Shown here one piece after another: positions 32,916 through 44,929 of a stretch of DNA of 64,000 nucleotides. A program made the position numbers and the translations under genes. The notes beneath the pieces are model-generated. The model did not search any database and was not told the origin of the DNA. It saw nothing but the letters and a program-made list of their open reading frames with translations. The stretch's first letter is position 1. Every line of letters begins with the position of its first letter. The stretch comes from Spirometra erinaceieuropaei (Eukaryota > Platyhelminthes > Cestoda > Diphyllobothriidea > Diphyllobothriidae), in NCBI GenBank assembly GCA_902702965.1, contig CACRXP010000416.1, forward strand, positions 510,146 to 574,145, given 5' to 3'.

Positions 32916-33744
32916 ATGTTTGGGTCAATTTACCAACTCATCCACCAGTGTTCGTTTGAATTCACTTAGTTAAAGTGGTAAGACCATTCAGCGTGCACAA
33001 CCAGTACACTCATTCCTGGTTTACAAGTCCACAAAAACCGTCCAGTTTTCTAAATTGGTTCAAATGATTTCAGCCTGTTTCAAGTACATGTCCTCCTCTT
33101 CGTTCTCCTGCACCTACTAAATACACCACCTAACGTGATCGCACACTGATAGTGCGATGATTGACTGTGATATGCATTTTAAAAAGTATGATCGCAATCA
33201 TCTTTTTGGATTCAGAATTCCCATGTGCATACGTACACTGAATATTAATGTGTTGATTAAAACTGGCTGTCTGGACTTCTACCGGTGATCGCATGACTTA
33301 ACTTGGGCGTCTGTTTACACTGACGCTTATTGTCAAACCTGTAACCTATCGAAATCGTCCAACTCCAGTTATTATTTACTTCAGTATTCGCAGGCAAAAG
33401 TGAGAGCCATAAATAGTCGACTATATTAAATGCCGGTCTGATATTTTTATCGTGTCTGACCTACTCTGACGTATTCAAGTGGGACCTTCTCTTTTTATGT
33501 CCAATGGGTTCGACAGCATTCTCTGTGTGCTATCTGGTAGATAGATCAGTTCAGAAATTGACATTTTTTGGTTTCCTGAGAAATTAACTGTTAACTTGGA
33601 GTAGATCAGTTTATACAAGGGTCTGTGTGCACAGCCCGAAATTTGAGGTGCGAATGTTTGACCCGACCGTTTTTGGGAAGCCACTCCTCCTGTTTTACAT
33701 ATGGTCATCTCTCTCTCGAGCCCAGTCTGCCGCCGGGCAGCGGT
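32916..33744 (-). repeat. Inverted module flank with a foldback-arm copy
   Basis: Inverse of 12160-13000, including tttttatgtccaatgggttc at 33490, which matches the foldback right arm. No gene. Confidence 0.5.
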
Positions 33745-34020
33745 TAGGCTTAGAGATAGGGTGAGGTTTAGGGTTATACCCATTCTAACCCAAACCGTAA
33801 CTATAGAACTAACAATAACCCTTAACAATAACCCCGACCCCCAAACCCTATCAAACCACCCCTTCCCCTTAACCCTTACCCCTAACCCCTCTCCTTACCC
33901 CTACCCCTAACCCATAATCCCTCACATTAACTCCTCACCCTAATACTAAATTCTATTCATAGCCCACAAAATTAACTCCTAACATTAATCCCGAACGAAA
34001 ACCCCGAGCTTTAACCCAGA
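33745..34020 (-). repeat. Degenerate TTAGGG-like block 3
   Basis: On the + strand cccttaacccttacccctaa, ttacccctacccctaaccc and similar. Longest CCCTAA-sense block in the first half, with the same flanks as the other blocks. Confidence 0.75.
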
Positions 34021-34099
34021 CAACTCCAATTTAAAATAAACGGCAAACACCAAATCAAAGTAATTACGCTTACTGGAAGACATTCAGTACCATATACAG

Positions 34100-34585
34100 T
34101 AGGTGGGCTAGATCATGAAAGGTCAACCGGAGTTCCGAAATCTGTGTTTGTTTCGAAAATATTGATTCAATAGCGTTGTAAAACTAATTATCACGCAGAG
34201 TAATTCTATAATAATTCAGTTACCTTAGGATGCCGGCTTTTGAACGAACTTCTTTCTGGCTGAAGGCAAAAACCCCACTCTGTAAAAATGACTACTTATA
34301 TATCATCCCCCTTTTTCCAATGATTGTATATGCCCTTAAATATTAAATTATATTGCGTGGATGACATGCGCAAAAATATTTATTTTCGTGCCCACTCCGC
34401 AGAAAATGACGTCTTCTTCAAATTTTATACTCGAAGAAATGGTATAATTCAGTTACCAAAAACATTTTCAAGTGTAATTTTGAAGTCGAACCGCCATTAC
34501 ACTTGCATTCAAGGTTTCAAAACTACAATCCGTATCCTTCCACCGTGTGGAAAGCCATACATTTCTCTATGGTTTTCATAGGAGA
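34100..34585 (-). repeat. RE500, inverted copy
   Basis: Reverse complement of 10735-11255 (gacgtcttcttcaaatttta, ttacacttgcattcaaggtt). At 34103-34106 it keeps the empty target site of the solo LTR. Confidence 0.75.
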
Positions 34586-34624
34586 CTATGTGGGGCTCGT
34601 AAAATTTATCGTTGGATTTGAACT

Positions 34625-35705
34625 ATGTGTGAGTTGGTGTGAGTTAGTTTAGCAGGCTCGTGTGGAATCTACAGCACACTCTCCTCCTTTTCCCCAATCT
34701 GGATCCGTTATCAAGAGAGGATCAAGAAGACCGGAGACTGGAGAGTGCGTTGGCGACTGGCGCGATGTAGACCCCCACCAACGCGTGCAACCACAACCAC
34801 CACCACTACCATTCCACCCCCTGATCTCCAACGTACACTGTCCAGAAATTCATGCACAAAATTAGTACACCTCCTATCAAGGCCCTTTGTTGTTCCAGCG
34901 CATCTACCGCGTGACCCATTTTAGGGGAAAAATGCGAACAACGAGTGACTTTGATAAGATCGCCTCATTTCTACGACTACATTAAACTGGAAAAATTGCA
35001 TACATCATCATTGTTTGATTTCCGCATGAAACCCGTGCCCCGCCACAATAATTATTGTCACTACTAATAATCTACCAACCACATGCACGTACCCTTGTAA
35101 CTGAAAGATTTTGATATGTTTTCTGCACATAGTCCCGTTGTCTGTTTGGCCGGTTAATGCAGTCTTCTTGATACATATTTAGTCTGGACATGAGAATAAT
35201 ATATATACTTCATATTTAAACCTGAATATGAAACATTAATTCCAGGTAAAATCTAAGCGTCATCCGCACTGTTCTGCGCTTTTGATCGGCTTCAGAAGTT
35301 GATAAACGTGGTTGGCGTCCACTACATATAATCCCATGTCAAAATAATAAACAATGCTACACTCAGAAGTGCGGATTGATTTCTCGTAGTCATTACCAAC
35401 TGATTAAATGTGGGTGAGGATTGATCCCATTTTAAAACATCTGCAGGGTGAGAAGTAAGAAATGTGGAGTAATATACCGGGATTTGGTTGGAGGAAGGCT
35501 AATCGCAATTTGCTCTCTCCCACTAGGCGTGTGATCATTCCTTACGTTTGGATTGAGCCGTGACAACTACTGGCCGTTTAGAGATTCCTACGCCCGCACA
35601 GACCCATCATGTTAAATTCGAATGTCCATGCAAGCACGCATCCATCTAGTATTTAATGCCACCGATTCTAGGGCGACTTACTTTAAATGTTTCAGCATTG
35701 CCCAG
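34625..35705 (+). repeat. Direct repeat of 38405-39455, copy 1
   Basis: Shared stretches: caagaagaccggagac, catgaaacccgtgccc, aaaattgcatacatc, tgatcggctt-agaa and gggcgacttactttaa. It starts with one RepT unit. No gene is seen. Confidence 0.7.
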
Positions 35706-36540
35706 TCGCACGGACATCAGTTTCTGCCACAATTTGCTCGAACGTTCACCCAACACTTTGCTACTTAACAACAATTCTTGTCCCTGAGTTGATGACGTAG
35801 AAGCAGGCAAGCAGTGAAAAAAACCTCAAATATGTGCGGCTAGAACGTCCTATGCCATAAAATGGTGGCCACGCTTTTTTCCAAACCCCCCACGGAATCT
35901 CCAGTGAACGTTAATCAAATGAAAGTGACTTCGTTCTACCATTTATCTCACAGTTGCTTTCGATTTATTAAATATCTTTTTACGGCTAAATTTGTCAGCA
36001 TATCGGGTTTTCATGCAGTATATGCTTGAGTTACTCAATTCAATTAATAATGCCGGCTAGACAAAGAACTAGTTACGCGTCGGTAGGGGAATTTGCGGTG
36101 TGTGCGACCAGGCCTTCATTCCGTTGGAGTAAATTTAATATGAACGTTTGTAGTACATACAGGCCAGAACGCCATATGTGGAAAATCACCCGTGCATTTC
36201 GAGTGTGGTAGTGAGTGATACGCAATGTGAATGTACTACTTAGGTTTAAATCATTGGTCACTATAAATATATACTCTCTAGCACAGTAACACAAAATCTC
36301 TATTTATGCGAAATTGGCGATATCCGACTCTGTGGTATTGCATTTGCAGAACCAGCGAAAACTCACTAGGCATCCCGTTTACCGATCAGTTACTAAACCA
36401 TTTCCCATTAACAGTAGTCTAGCAAATTTTTGGGATGGCATGGTTTCCTACTGCATATTGCGCGGTGTAGTATTTACGGTATCGATGCAAATTACAAGGA
36501 CCCCATTGCATAAATATGATTTATGTAGGTTTCCACATGC
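35706..36540. other. No gene seen
   Basis: Only short open frames, no recognisable domain, no paired splice sites in a consistent phase. Confidence 0.35.
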
Positions 36541-37408
36541 AGTAGATGTGCTAACTCATTAAATGTCAACCAAAATTTCGAAATGCGATCTCGTTTCGAA
36601 AAGACAAATTAAGTAGTGTTGTAAAACTAATCATGATGCAACATATATCCATAATGATCCAGTTATATTTCGTAGAAAACATGCATAAAAAATATTCAAT
36701 TTTTTACATTTATGGTAGAAAATTACGTCTTCTTCCAATTTCATACTTAAAAAAAGAGTATAATTAGGTTTTAAAAAAGTTTCTTATTGCGAGATTTTTA
36801 ATACCGTTAAATGGCTGTTCATGAAACGTCATGTATCTGCATTTATGAATGTGGCTTGTAAAGTTAACAATGTTGCTCAAATCCACTGCTTAATTTTACG
36901 AAACTCATATGATCTCCTCTTAACACTGTAGATAAATGAATGGTTTTCCGTACACGGAAAATATACAGCTTATAGTTTTAAAACCCTGAATGCAAGTGTA
37001 ACAACAGATCGGGTTCAAAATTATTCGGGAATTAAAAAAGTTTTTTAAAACCGAATTATACTCTTCTTTTTTGTATGAAATTAGAAGAAGACGTAATTTT
37101 CTACCGAATAAGTCAAAACTTGAATATTTGTATGCATGTTTTCCATGAAATATAGTTGAATTTTCAAGGACATCGAAAATCAATGAAAAAATTGCATGCT
37201 ACTGAAGAAGTCATTTTTTTGCAAAGTATAGGTCTTGCATGCAGTCGAAAATAAGTTCTTTCGAAAGCTGATGCCCTGAGGTAACTGGGTCATTATAGAT
37301 TTATGCTGCATCATGAGTAGTTTTACAACACTACTTAATTTATCTTTTCGAAACGAGATTGCAATTCGAAATTTTGGTTGACATTTTATGAGTTAGCACA
37401 TCTGCTGT
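36541..37408. repeat. Large palindrome made of two opposed RE500 copies
   Basis: The left arm (about 36541-36790) is an inverted partial RE500 and the right copy (about 36860-37408) is in direct orientation. gtgctaactcattaaatgtc (36547) pairs with gacattttatgagttagcac (37381). aaattacgtcttcttccaat (36720) pairs with a matching stretch near 37080. The centre is about 240 bp. Confidence 0.7.
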
Positions 37409-37746
37409 AATCTAAACCCCCCCATTTGTTATCACGATGGCGCCTCGTCTCTAATACTCCTATTGCTTTCTACCTGTAAATGTGCTTCTGCGCTAACGTG
37501 CTATTGCGTGTGTATATTCCTGTGAAGAAAATCCGTCCCTCTTACTGTGAGTAGCCCATATTAGCAAACGGCCATTAAATAAGTCATTTGACCCAAATGT
37601 GTAAAACCCAGCAGCCTTGGTGATATTCGAATTCCCGACAGAACGGGCAAGGCTTGAGTACAACCATCACTTTAACCACCATATCTACGAGGCGTCACCC
37701 CGAGCCATAAATTTAATTTCATTAATAACCAACTTACCGGCGCAAC

Positions 37747-37974
37747 CTATTCCGGCGTATGGATCCCCACAATTCTGGTAGAGTAAGCCAAATGTTCCAG
37801 TGGAATTTTCTGCACAATGAATCCAGAATCCACAGTTGACCGCCAAGCCCCATTTATTCGTTGATTTTGGGCAGAATTTGAAAAATTCATTTCACCCAAC
37901 TGTGGAATACTTGGCGACCACGGTGGAATTTGATCCCACAAATGCAAAGGATGTTTAAGATTTACTTCCGCCAT
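37747..37974 (-). CDS. Hypothetical 75-aa open frame, non-repetitive
   Basis: The minus-strand frame starts MAEVNLKHPLHLWDQIPP and ends RIVGIHTPE before TAG. It lies outside the repeats that explain most other frames. A gcgatatatagc stretch sits directly upstream. There is no homology I recognise, no signal peptide, and a gtaagt lies just after the stop. On the opposite strand a short EF-hand-like stretch (MDPHNSGRVSQ) occurs but runs into TGA. Either could be chance. Confidence 0.2.
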   Translation of the reverse strand: MAEVNLKHPLHLWDQIPPWSPSIPQLGEMNFSNSAQNQRINGAWRSTVDSGFIVQKIPLEHLAYSTRIVGIHTPE

Positions 37975-38404
37975 TATGGATGGCGTGCTATATATCGCGC
38001 GGGGATGCCTGATTCAGGGATGTAGTCAGATATAAATAAAGAGGGAAAAAACCTGCGATGGAAATGGACTGGACCGCTACAGGCGGATTTTACCAGATGC
38101 GAATGCCTGCTCCTAGAAATCGCTTCAGACTGTTAACAAATATTTAGGTTAGAGGCTATAGAGCACATGTTGTTTAATCGACACTCCGTCTGTCTGAGGT
38201 CAAGTCACAAAGTCATTTAATAGACAAGCTTTGCTGAAAAGGTAAGCCGGGAACATTGGGGTAAAACATGATGTCCTAGGTAAACCTTTGCACGAACTGA
38301 AGCCCCTTCGTTAGATATCATCCAGTTGAGGCCAACCTCAGTTAGGTGAACAATTGAGCGACGATGTCGATCGTGTGCTCCACAGCAGGGTGAGAGAAGG
38401 GACG

Positions 38405-39455
38405 GTGACTGGCGAGTGAGTTAGGTAATTGTAATAGTAGACTTGCGTGGCATCTACAGCACTCTCTCCTTTTCTTCACCCATTTGATCCCCTGCCAAAG
38501 TCAAGAAGACCGGAGACGTGACAGGGCACTGGCGACTGGCACGACGTTGACCCACACCAACACGTCCCACCAGCATCCCCCCTCCCCGCACCAACGCTTG
38601 CCACCGCACCTCCACCCCCTGATCTCCAACAAACACTGTCCATATCTTTATGCACCAAATTTACGCACCTCCGATCAAGCCCCTACACATCCAGCGCATC
38701 TACCGCGTGACCCCTTTTAGGGGAAATGTGCGAATAACGAGTGACTTTGATAAGATCGCCTGATTGTTACGACCCCTTTAAAGTGGTAAAATTGCATACA
38801 TCGCCAGTGTTTTATTTCCGCATGAAACCCGTGCCCTGCCACAATAATGACTATAACTACTAATAACCCACCAAGCACAAAAACGTAGATTTTTGACTGA
38901 AAATATTTTAATATGTGTTCTGCATTCAGTCCTGTTTTGTGTCTGGACATGAGAGGGATATATGCTGAGAATATATATATGTCAGGATATATGCTTCACA
39001 TTTATACCTGAATATGATTCTTTCATCCCAGAAAGGCTAAGCGGCATCCGGCACTGTTCTATGCTTTTGATCGGTTTTAGAAATTAATAAACGTGGTTGA
39101 CGTTCACTAAATATATTTCCATGTTTTTTAGAATAAACAATGCTGCACTTAGCAGTACGGATTGATTTCGCGTAGTCATTATCAAGCGATTCATTGTAAG
39201 TGTTTATAAGTCCCATTTTAACCTATTGGCAGATTGAGAAGTAAGGAATGTGGAGAAATATCCGTGATTTGGCTGCAGGAAGGTTAATCGCAGTTTGCTC
39301 TCTCCCACTTGGCGTGTGACCGTACCTTCCCTTTGCATTGAGCCCTGACAGCTCTTGGCCCGTCAGAGTTTCCTGTAGTTCGCCTCCATCCGGTATTTAA
39401 TACCAACGAGACTGGGGCGACTTATTTTAATTGTCTCAGAATTCGCAAGTCCCGC
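38405..39455 (+). repeat. Direct repeat of 34625-35705, copy 2
   Basis: Begins with gtagacttgcgtggcatcta (RepT unit) and continues catgaaacccgtgccctgcc. The open frames around 38454-38720 lie in the repeat and differ between copies. Confidence 0.7.
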
Positions 39456-40487
39456 TGAATATGTCTACGATCTATAGGAAAACTTTCCTTAACAAGTTGC
39501 CTTTTTAAGAACTGCATTATTGCTGCACACCGTTGGCGGATCTCTGTGTACTTTGCATTTTTGCACGGTTAGGCCAAGTATAAATTGGACACTTAGCCGT
39601 TTCTCTCTTGTTCCTAGTGAATACTGTTTTTTTCTATCGTAAACCTAAGAACATACTTTTGTTTATAGATTGAGACCATTTTCGTTATTTTTTCTCGCTT
39701 TAAGACTCTGTCCTTCGATTATGAATGCACGGCAGAGCGTTCATATAAGTGCTGATATTTTAATATGAGTGTTTTGTTCGTTTTATTTCTGATTAATGTA
39801 TGCACACAGAGTAGGCTCCACGACAAGTAGCGTTTCATATGTTTAAAACGTAGTAGTATTCCGCAGTTGCCGACAGGCAGGTAGTAGTGAATTTTAGCGT
39901 TAGAAAATGCCATATTAGCAGCTGGGCACTGTAGCGGCAGAGTATCAGCGAAACATGCGTGTCTGGGCTGTTAGTTATCACCTGTGCTGCTAGTATGATA
40001 TCTTCTAGCGATACGACCCACACCTGAAACCATCTGACGCGCTGCAATCCATCACGGTGTGCCAAAACAGGGGCTTGGAAGACTGCCATTTGAGAGGAAA
40101 AATTGGTTCTTCTCTCGGGATGGAGAGTCGGACTGCAATGGCTCTTTCATACTGTGGTCTACATGGCAATTCCGATTAGTTTGGATTAGAGTCACACTCA
40201 GTTTTTTGCATAAAAGTCTGTGTGGATGTCAGGCGTGGGTGGAACGCGCAAACGAGCTGTTGAGGTTTGTCGGCCTCCGGTCAGACTGAGTGTGGTAGAT
40301 GCAACGCAAGCCATCACCCCCACCATAAACCAGTCAACATGCAAGTCATTATATTTGCAACCACCGTAATGTGAGGTTTACGGTGGACTCCGCCCAAATT
40401 GGGCCTCGAACTGCCGATTATGCATAGAACCTTTAAAACCCTACCTATGCTTACATGGAAGGCGTACAAATTATCATTCGTAATGCG
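39456..40487. other. No gene seen; fragment of A/B intron 1 homology
   Basis: 39710-39760 (cgattatgaatgcacggcag) resembles 15765-15800 of A intron 1, so part of a module was copied here. The rest shows no exon. Confidence 0.35.
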
Positions 40488-40869
40488 GCAACTGGTCCTA
40501 GGAAAAGTAGGTTCCTGACATGCCTTACATGCAATGACGATAAAGGCTTAGCTTTTGCTGGTCCTCGGTTGGCACACTCGGCAGAGCTATAGATCTACAT
40601 CCCGTCTACCATGTGCTCCGTCCAAATCTCGTGTCAGTCCGGACAGGACTAGTAAGCCAAGCGAGCACAGGGGACCGGGAGTCAACGCTCACGAAAAAGA
40701 GCGGAGTTGGGGCCCAGAGGCCATGTGACCAATACCGAACACCGTCTCACCGACGTGCCCGAAGAAGCTGAATGCTACTTACATGAACAGTAACGACCCA
40801 TCAGTCCATCGGTTGACGTAGAAGAGGACAAGCGGCACGTTGATTTGACTACAACCACGCCGACTACAA

Positions 40870-41939
40870 ATGGGACAAAGGTCACGCAAGCCTGTCAGCG
40901 GTCAGTTCCGGGGAGGTCAAGTCAAGTCAGCGGCAAGCAGGCAGGTCAAAGTTGGTGGGTCGAGCACGTCTATAATACGAAGCAAGCGGTAAGACTGAAC
41001 AACACAAGAGCGACAGAAGCAACATGAGGATAGGAGCAGCGACACGACTCTCACATCTCACGACGTGTGTCTACGTGTCACTACACCCCATCATATGCCA
41101 TCTTGTCTTGCAGATTATGGCGGGTGTTTCACTGATCTCACAGATAGCTGGGAAGCCATGTGCAAAGGGGCTGAATAACGCACTTCTCACTACCGTGGGA
41201 AGTGTCGCTGATGTATGAAAGTGGGAAAATGCATACATTTGTGTGGAAAGTGTGTATCCATTTGGTGACGCTTGTGAAGATTTACCTCAGATTTTAGTGG
41301 AGGCGCATATGACTAAATAGGCGCATGATGTGAGTGAATGTGCGTGGACAGTGTGGACAGTGGAGGAAAATGCGGCGATCATATGTTGGGGGCTACAGGC
41401 ACTGGTTCAACTGATTTCGTGAGACGGATTAAAAAATGACGGACCAGGCCAATGCGCAATAAAGGCACGTTGAAATCGAGTCCTCATGTTTGTTGGTGGT
41501 GCTGGTGGTGATGGTGATGATGATATTCCGATATTACGGCTGTCCTTGTGGTTTCGTCCCCCTATTCGGCAGATTTATTTATCGGTTGTCCATGACTGTA
41601 TTTTTACTACTTACTTTACAAGCTTAGAACACTTATCTTTCCTATTTGCTCACATACGAAAATAAGCCAACCACTCCCTGAATACCGATACAAACTGCAT
41701 ATGTATTTCGATGAGAAATTACCTTGTTTTGTCCACGATAATGTCCAAAATATTTAACTGCCATGTGACGACCCTAAATCCCAGATGATTATTGGGTGGT
41801 CGACCAATCCTAGGGCATCATCTAAAATATTCTGTTTGTGTGAATGTGTTGTGCCTGTTTCTCTATCAACAAATGTCTTTTCTATAACGGTCACCTGCAT
41901 TCATCATTTGACACTTGCCTTTACTACCGACGAAAAGGC
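40870..41939 (+). other. Segment missing from R1 copy 1; no gene assigned
   Basis: Lies between cgccgactaca and the E2 relic and is absent after 1371. Contains a GGT/GAT-rich run (41490-41525). I could not identify exons 1 or 2 of E here. Confidence 0.4.
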
Positions 41940-42239
41940 AGCAAATCCACTATCAGGAAAGCGGCCTTCGAAATATTGGATACTCTTCATATTAATTTAA
42001 ATGGCATCGCTGCTCTGGTGACATTCGCAGTGCGCCAATAACCGGCGTTTTCTAAAAATCCATCCAGCATGTGACGGCTTTACGTTCAAATCTCCAACCT
42101 AGCCATCGCCGCAGAACATACTGTCAAGAAACACAGGAGAAGACCGTTGAGTGATTGGGCTGTCTCAATGGCCAAACCGCCTTTCTTTACAAGAAGGGAT
42201 TTCCCTGAAAACCGTCTGCCATTTTGCAGATCCTGGTAA
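41940..42239 (+). pseudogene. Relic E2: full-length exon 3 of a diverged family member
   Basis: 300 nt in one frame with no indel relative to the family. It reads FEILDTLHINLNGIAALVTF, aligning with EILDAQFVHLTGMHGLAVF of F2, then NLAIAAEHTVKKHRRRPLSD and WAVSMAKPPFF, ending TAA 42237-42239. Two in-frame stops, TAA 42039-42041 and TGA 42072-42074, break it. No good acceptor in the family phase sits at its start. AATAAA follows at 42399-42404. It shows that a third subfamily once existed in the array. Confidence 0.7.
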
Positions 42240-42579
42240 TATGCAGTGAAAATTGTACTATTGTCAAATCATTGCGTGCAAACGTGCCAGTCGTCATTTC
42301 TCCTCCTTGACAGGCGATTAATTCTTATACTTTCTTATTCACCTCGACAATCTACCTACTTTACAGTGTGCCTTTATATAATTCGTAGTGAAACAATCAA
42401 TAAAATGACACTATATACAAGCCGTGTGTTCACCAGTTATGCTATTCTGTCAATATCATACGCACGGCTGTGCGGCTGCTGGCAGAGCCACGAAGCTCAA
42501 CGGGACGAATGAGTTCCCCAGCGGCATCGGTGGGCGCCCATCTACCATTGTTTATGCCTTATCACAACCGGCATTAAAA

Positions 42580-42720
42580 CTAACCCCTGGCTCAATATTT
42601 AGGGCTTTGGACTTCTAACCAACAAGTCGCGAAATGAATGGGGTTGAAAACGAAGTGCTGATGACGGCTAGTAAACCAGAAATGACCATCCCAGTCGAAC
42701 TAGCTTCAAAAACTGGGTTC
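42580..42720 (+). mobile_element. Degenerate SINE copy
   Basis: ggctttggacttctaaccaa, gatgacggctagtaaaccag and aaatgaccatcccagtcg match the element at 1945-2115. Confidence 0.5.
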
Positions 42721-43384
42721 GATAACCTGGTACAAAGTTATCTAATTGTCATTATAGGCCAACGTGAACAAATTGGTTGAGAAGACGTTGATTATGTCCT
42801 TTAAAAATCCGAACTTTTACCCAATTCCGTTTAGATAAAAGCGACTCATGTATAACGGTCATTAAGTATTTAAGTGTTCCCTTAGGATGTTTAACTGCAC
42901 GTCGAGTAATGTGAAATCAGACCTGCATATTGCACGCTGACGTAATTATTTTGCATACTTCCTTTGAGACTAATATCATGGATTTTTATAGCAAATAGAC
43001 TGGTCCCATTTCGTATGGGTTGACTATGTCTTGATAATCAATAACAAGAGCTCGGAATTTGCAAATAAATCAGCCAGTAAAGAAATTTTCATATCTAAGG
43101 AGAACGTTCAGGTCTATTAAGACACAAATGGAGTTCTCTTAGAAAGAATCTAAAGACCCAAAACATCATGGATATTTAGTTAGAACTGCAGGGCCTACTT
43201 ATAAATCTTGTATGAGCAACACAAATAGGCGCTCGCTGAGGCAGCCTTAAGCCTCGATACTACTACTGGAATTAATGCACACATTGATCTGCTGGTTCGA
43301 ATTCATATTGGCATAGTTCTTCCGATGGCAGTCTTCAGGAGTCCTTCAAATGACAAGCGTGCTTATGCATCTACCTACCAAAAA

Positions 43385-43835
43385 CAGCATTTCAGGGTGT
43401 TTATATCAGGCAGGGCCATAAAGAAGTGGTCGTGAAGATGTTTGGGCAGTCGGTCCAGGAAAGCGCAGTCCGAATAAGGAGAGTAAAGTGACACTGAACG
43501 GTAAACGATCTCCATCAAGACAATTCGTCTATTTGAAAACCATGACCAGCCTCTAGATGCGGTTGACTGCATTGATTCTAAGCCCATGAAAATAAATTGA
43601 GAGACGTATTAACAGCAGGCAAGTCCAGAAAGAAGAGGTCGTGAAGATGTTTGGGCAGTCGGTATAGGGAAGCCCAGGTGCGAGGAAGGAGAAGAGAGTT
43701 TAATTGAAAGGTACACGATCTTCAACAAGACAATTTGTCTATCTGAAAACCATGGCCAACCTCTAGGTGCGATTGGCTGCATTGATTCTAAGCCCATGAA
43801 AATAAAGTTAAGGACGTATGGCTTAGCCGCCATCG
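43385..43835. repeat. Two tandem ~225-bp units
   Basis: Both units contain cgtgaagatgtttgggcagt, agacaatt-gtctat, aaaaccatg-ccaacctct and attgattctaagcccatgaa. Only one, shorter unit is present at the matching place in copy 1 (about 2600-2660). The related minus-strand frames (MGLESMQ...) follow from the repeat. Confidence 0.7.
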
Positions 43836-43991
43836 TTCAAAACCCACAAGGCAGTTATTGAAGAAGGCAACGTTCTTTTCTTGAAAACATCCATTTGCAG
43901 CAAACTACATGTTCGAGATTTTTACGGCGGTATCTGAGACGATGTTTGTCAAGATATATTTGGGATAGCATTACCGACCGACCGGACAACG

Positions 43992-44200
43992 AGCCCGTGG
44001 CTCAGTGGTTGAGAACGTTGTATTTCTAACCAACAATTTGCGGGATCGAGCCGCAGATGTTCGACATCTCGGGGTTGGGTATGACTGGCTGACAACGGCT
44101 AGTGACCCTGAAATGTCCATCCCATTCCCCCATGTCATTATCGGTAATTCCATCCTGCCTATATCGTGCGCTGCTGCGCTGAGGCTTGGTTGGTTCGACT
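43992..44200 (+). mobile_element. tRNA-derived SINE, well-preserved head
   Basis: gcccgtggctcagtggttga (box A), cgggatcgagccgcagatg (box B), body ggtatgactggctgacaacg and gaaatgtccatcccattccc, and a tail through gtcgggccaaatattcacgc. Confidence 0.75.
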
Positions 44201-44780
44201 GAGTTCCCTAAAAACCGTCGGGCCAAATATTCACGCGTCAAATTCCGGTCTTTGCCAATAGAACTTAGTATAAACTGATATACTCCAAGTTAGCTGGGAA
44301 TTTCTGAGGAAATCAAAAAGCAACAATTTCTGAACTGGCGTAGCTACCAGAAAGCACAGGAGGAATTTTGGGGGGGTGGCGTTGAAGTGAAAAAGAGAAG
44401 GCTCCTCTTGAGTATTTAAAGGCGCCAAAATATTTGATCGTTGTCATGGAAAAGCATGAATGATCAGATTATTCCCTACGTGCTTATAATCTACGGAAAC
44501 CACGACTGACAGTTCAAATTCTTCTGCTTGTAGACGAAGCTGATTCTTGTCGCCTGTGGAAGTCGGACAAAATTGGCACAATACCTGTCTGAGGCATCTT
44601 CTTTACAAGAGAAGGCAGTTACTTGAAGGGGCTCAGCCAGTGAGCAAAATGTGCAATCACTAGTGTGTTCGCACATTACAATATCAATTTCTATCATCAG
44701 GTTTCATGAAATAGGTCACGTATTGAACCCTATGAAAGCTGTGCAAATTTTACAACAATAGCCGCGTGACATTGGCTAAC

Positions 44781-44787
44781 ATATATA
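44781..44787 (+). promoter_or_regulatory. TATA-like box upstream of F2
   Basis: atatata, 49 bases before the start codon, identical in position to F1. Confidence 0.35.
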
Positions 44788-44829
44788 CGACACATTCTTG
44801 TCGCCATTCAAATCTTTCTGGTGGTGACA

Positions 44830-44929
44830 ATGAACGGGTGGCTGGCCTTGCTAAGTCTTTGTTGGTCTGGCTTTTTGACATGTGCCTGCAGAAGCTCCAC
44901 GCAAAGGTTACAGCCGTCTCACAAAGCAG
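44830..44929 (+). CDS. F2 exon 1 (signal peptide)
   Basis: 33 codons plus one base. Cys-rich end (TCACRSS). Donor ag|gtagg. Confidence 0.75.

Noticed and set aside
43992..44065. Possible tRNA gene (boxes A and B present)
   Set aside because: No pairing acceptor stem around the boxes, and the same head is attached to a shared SINE body at several sites.
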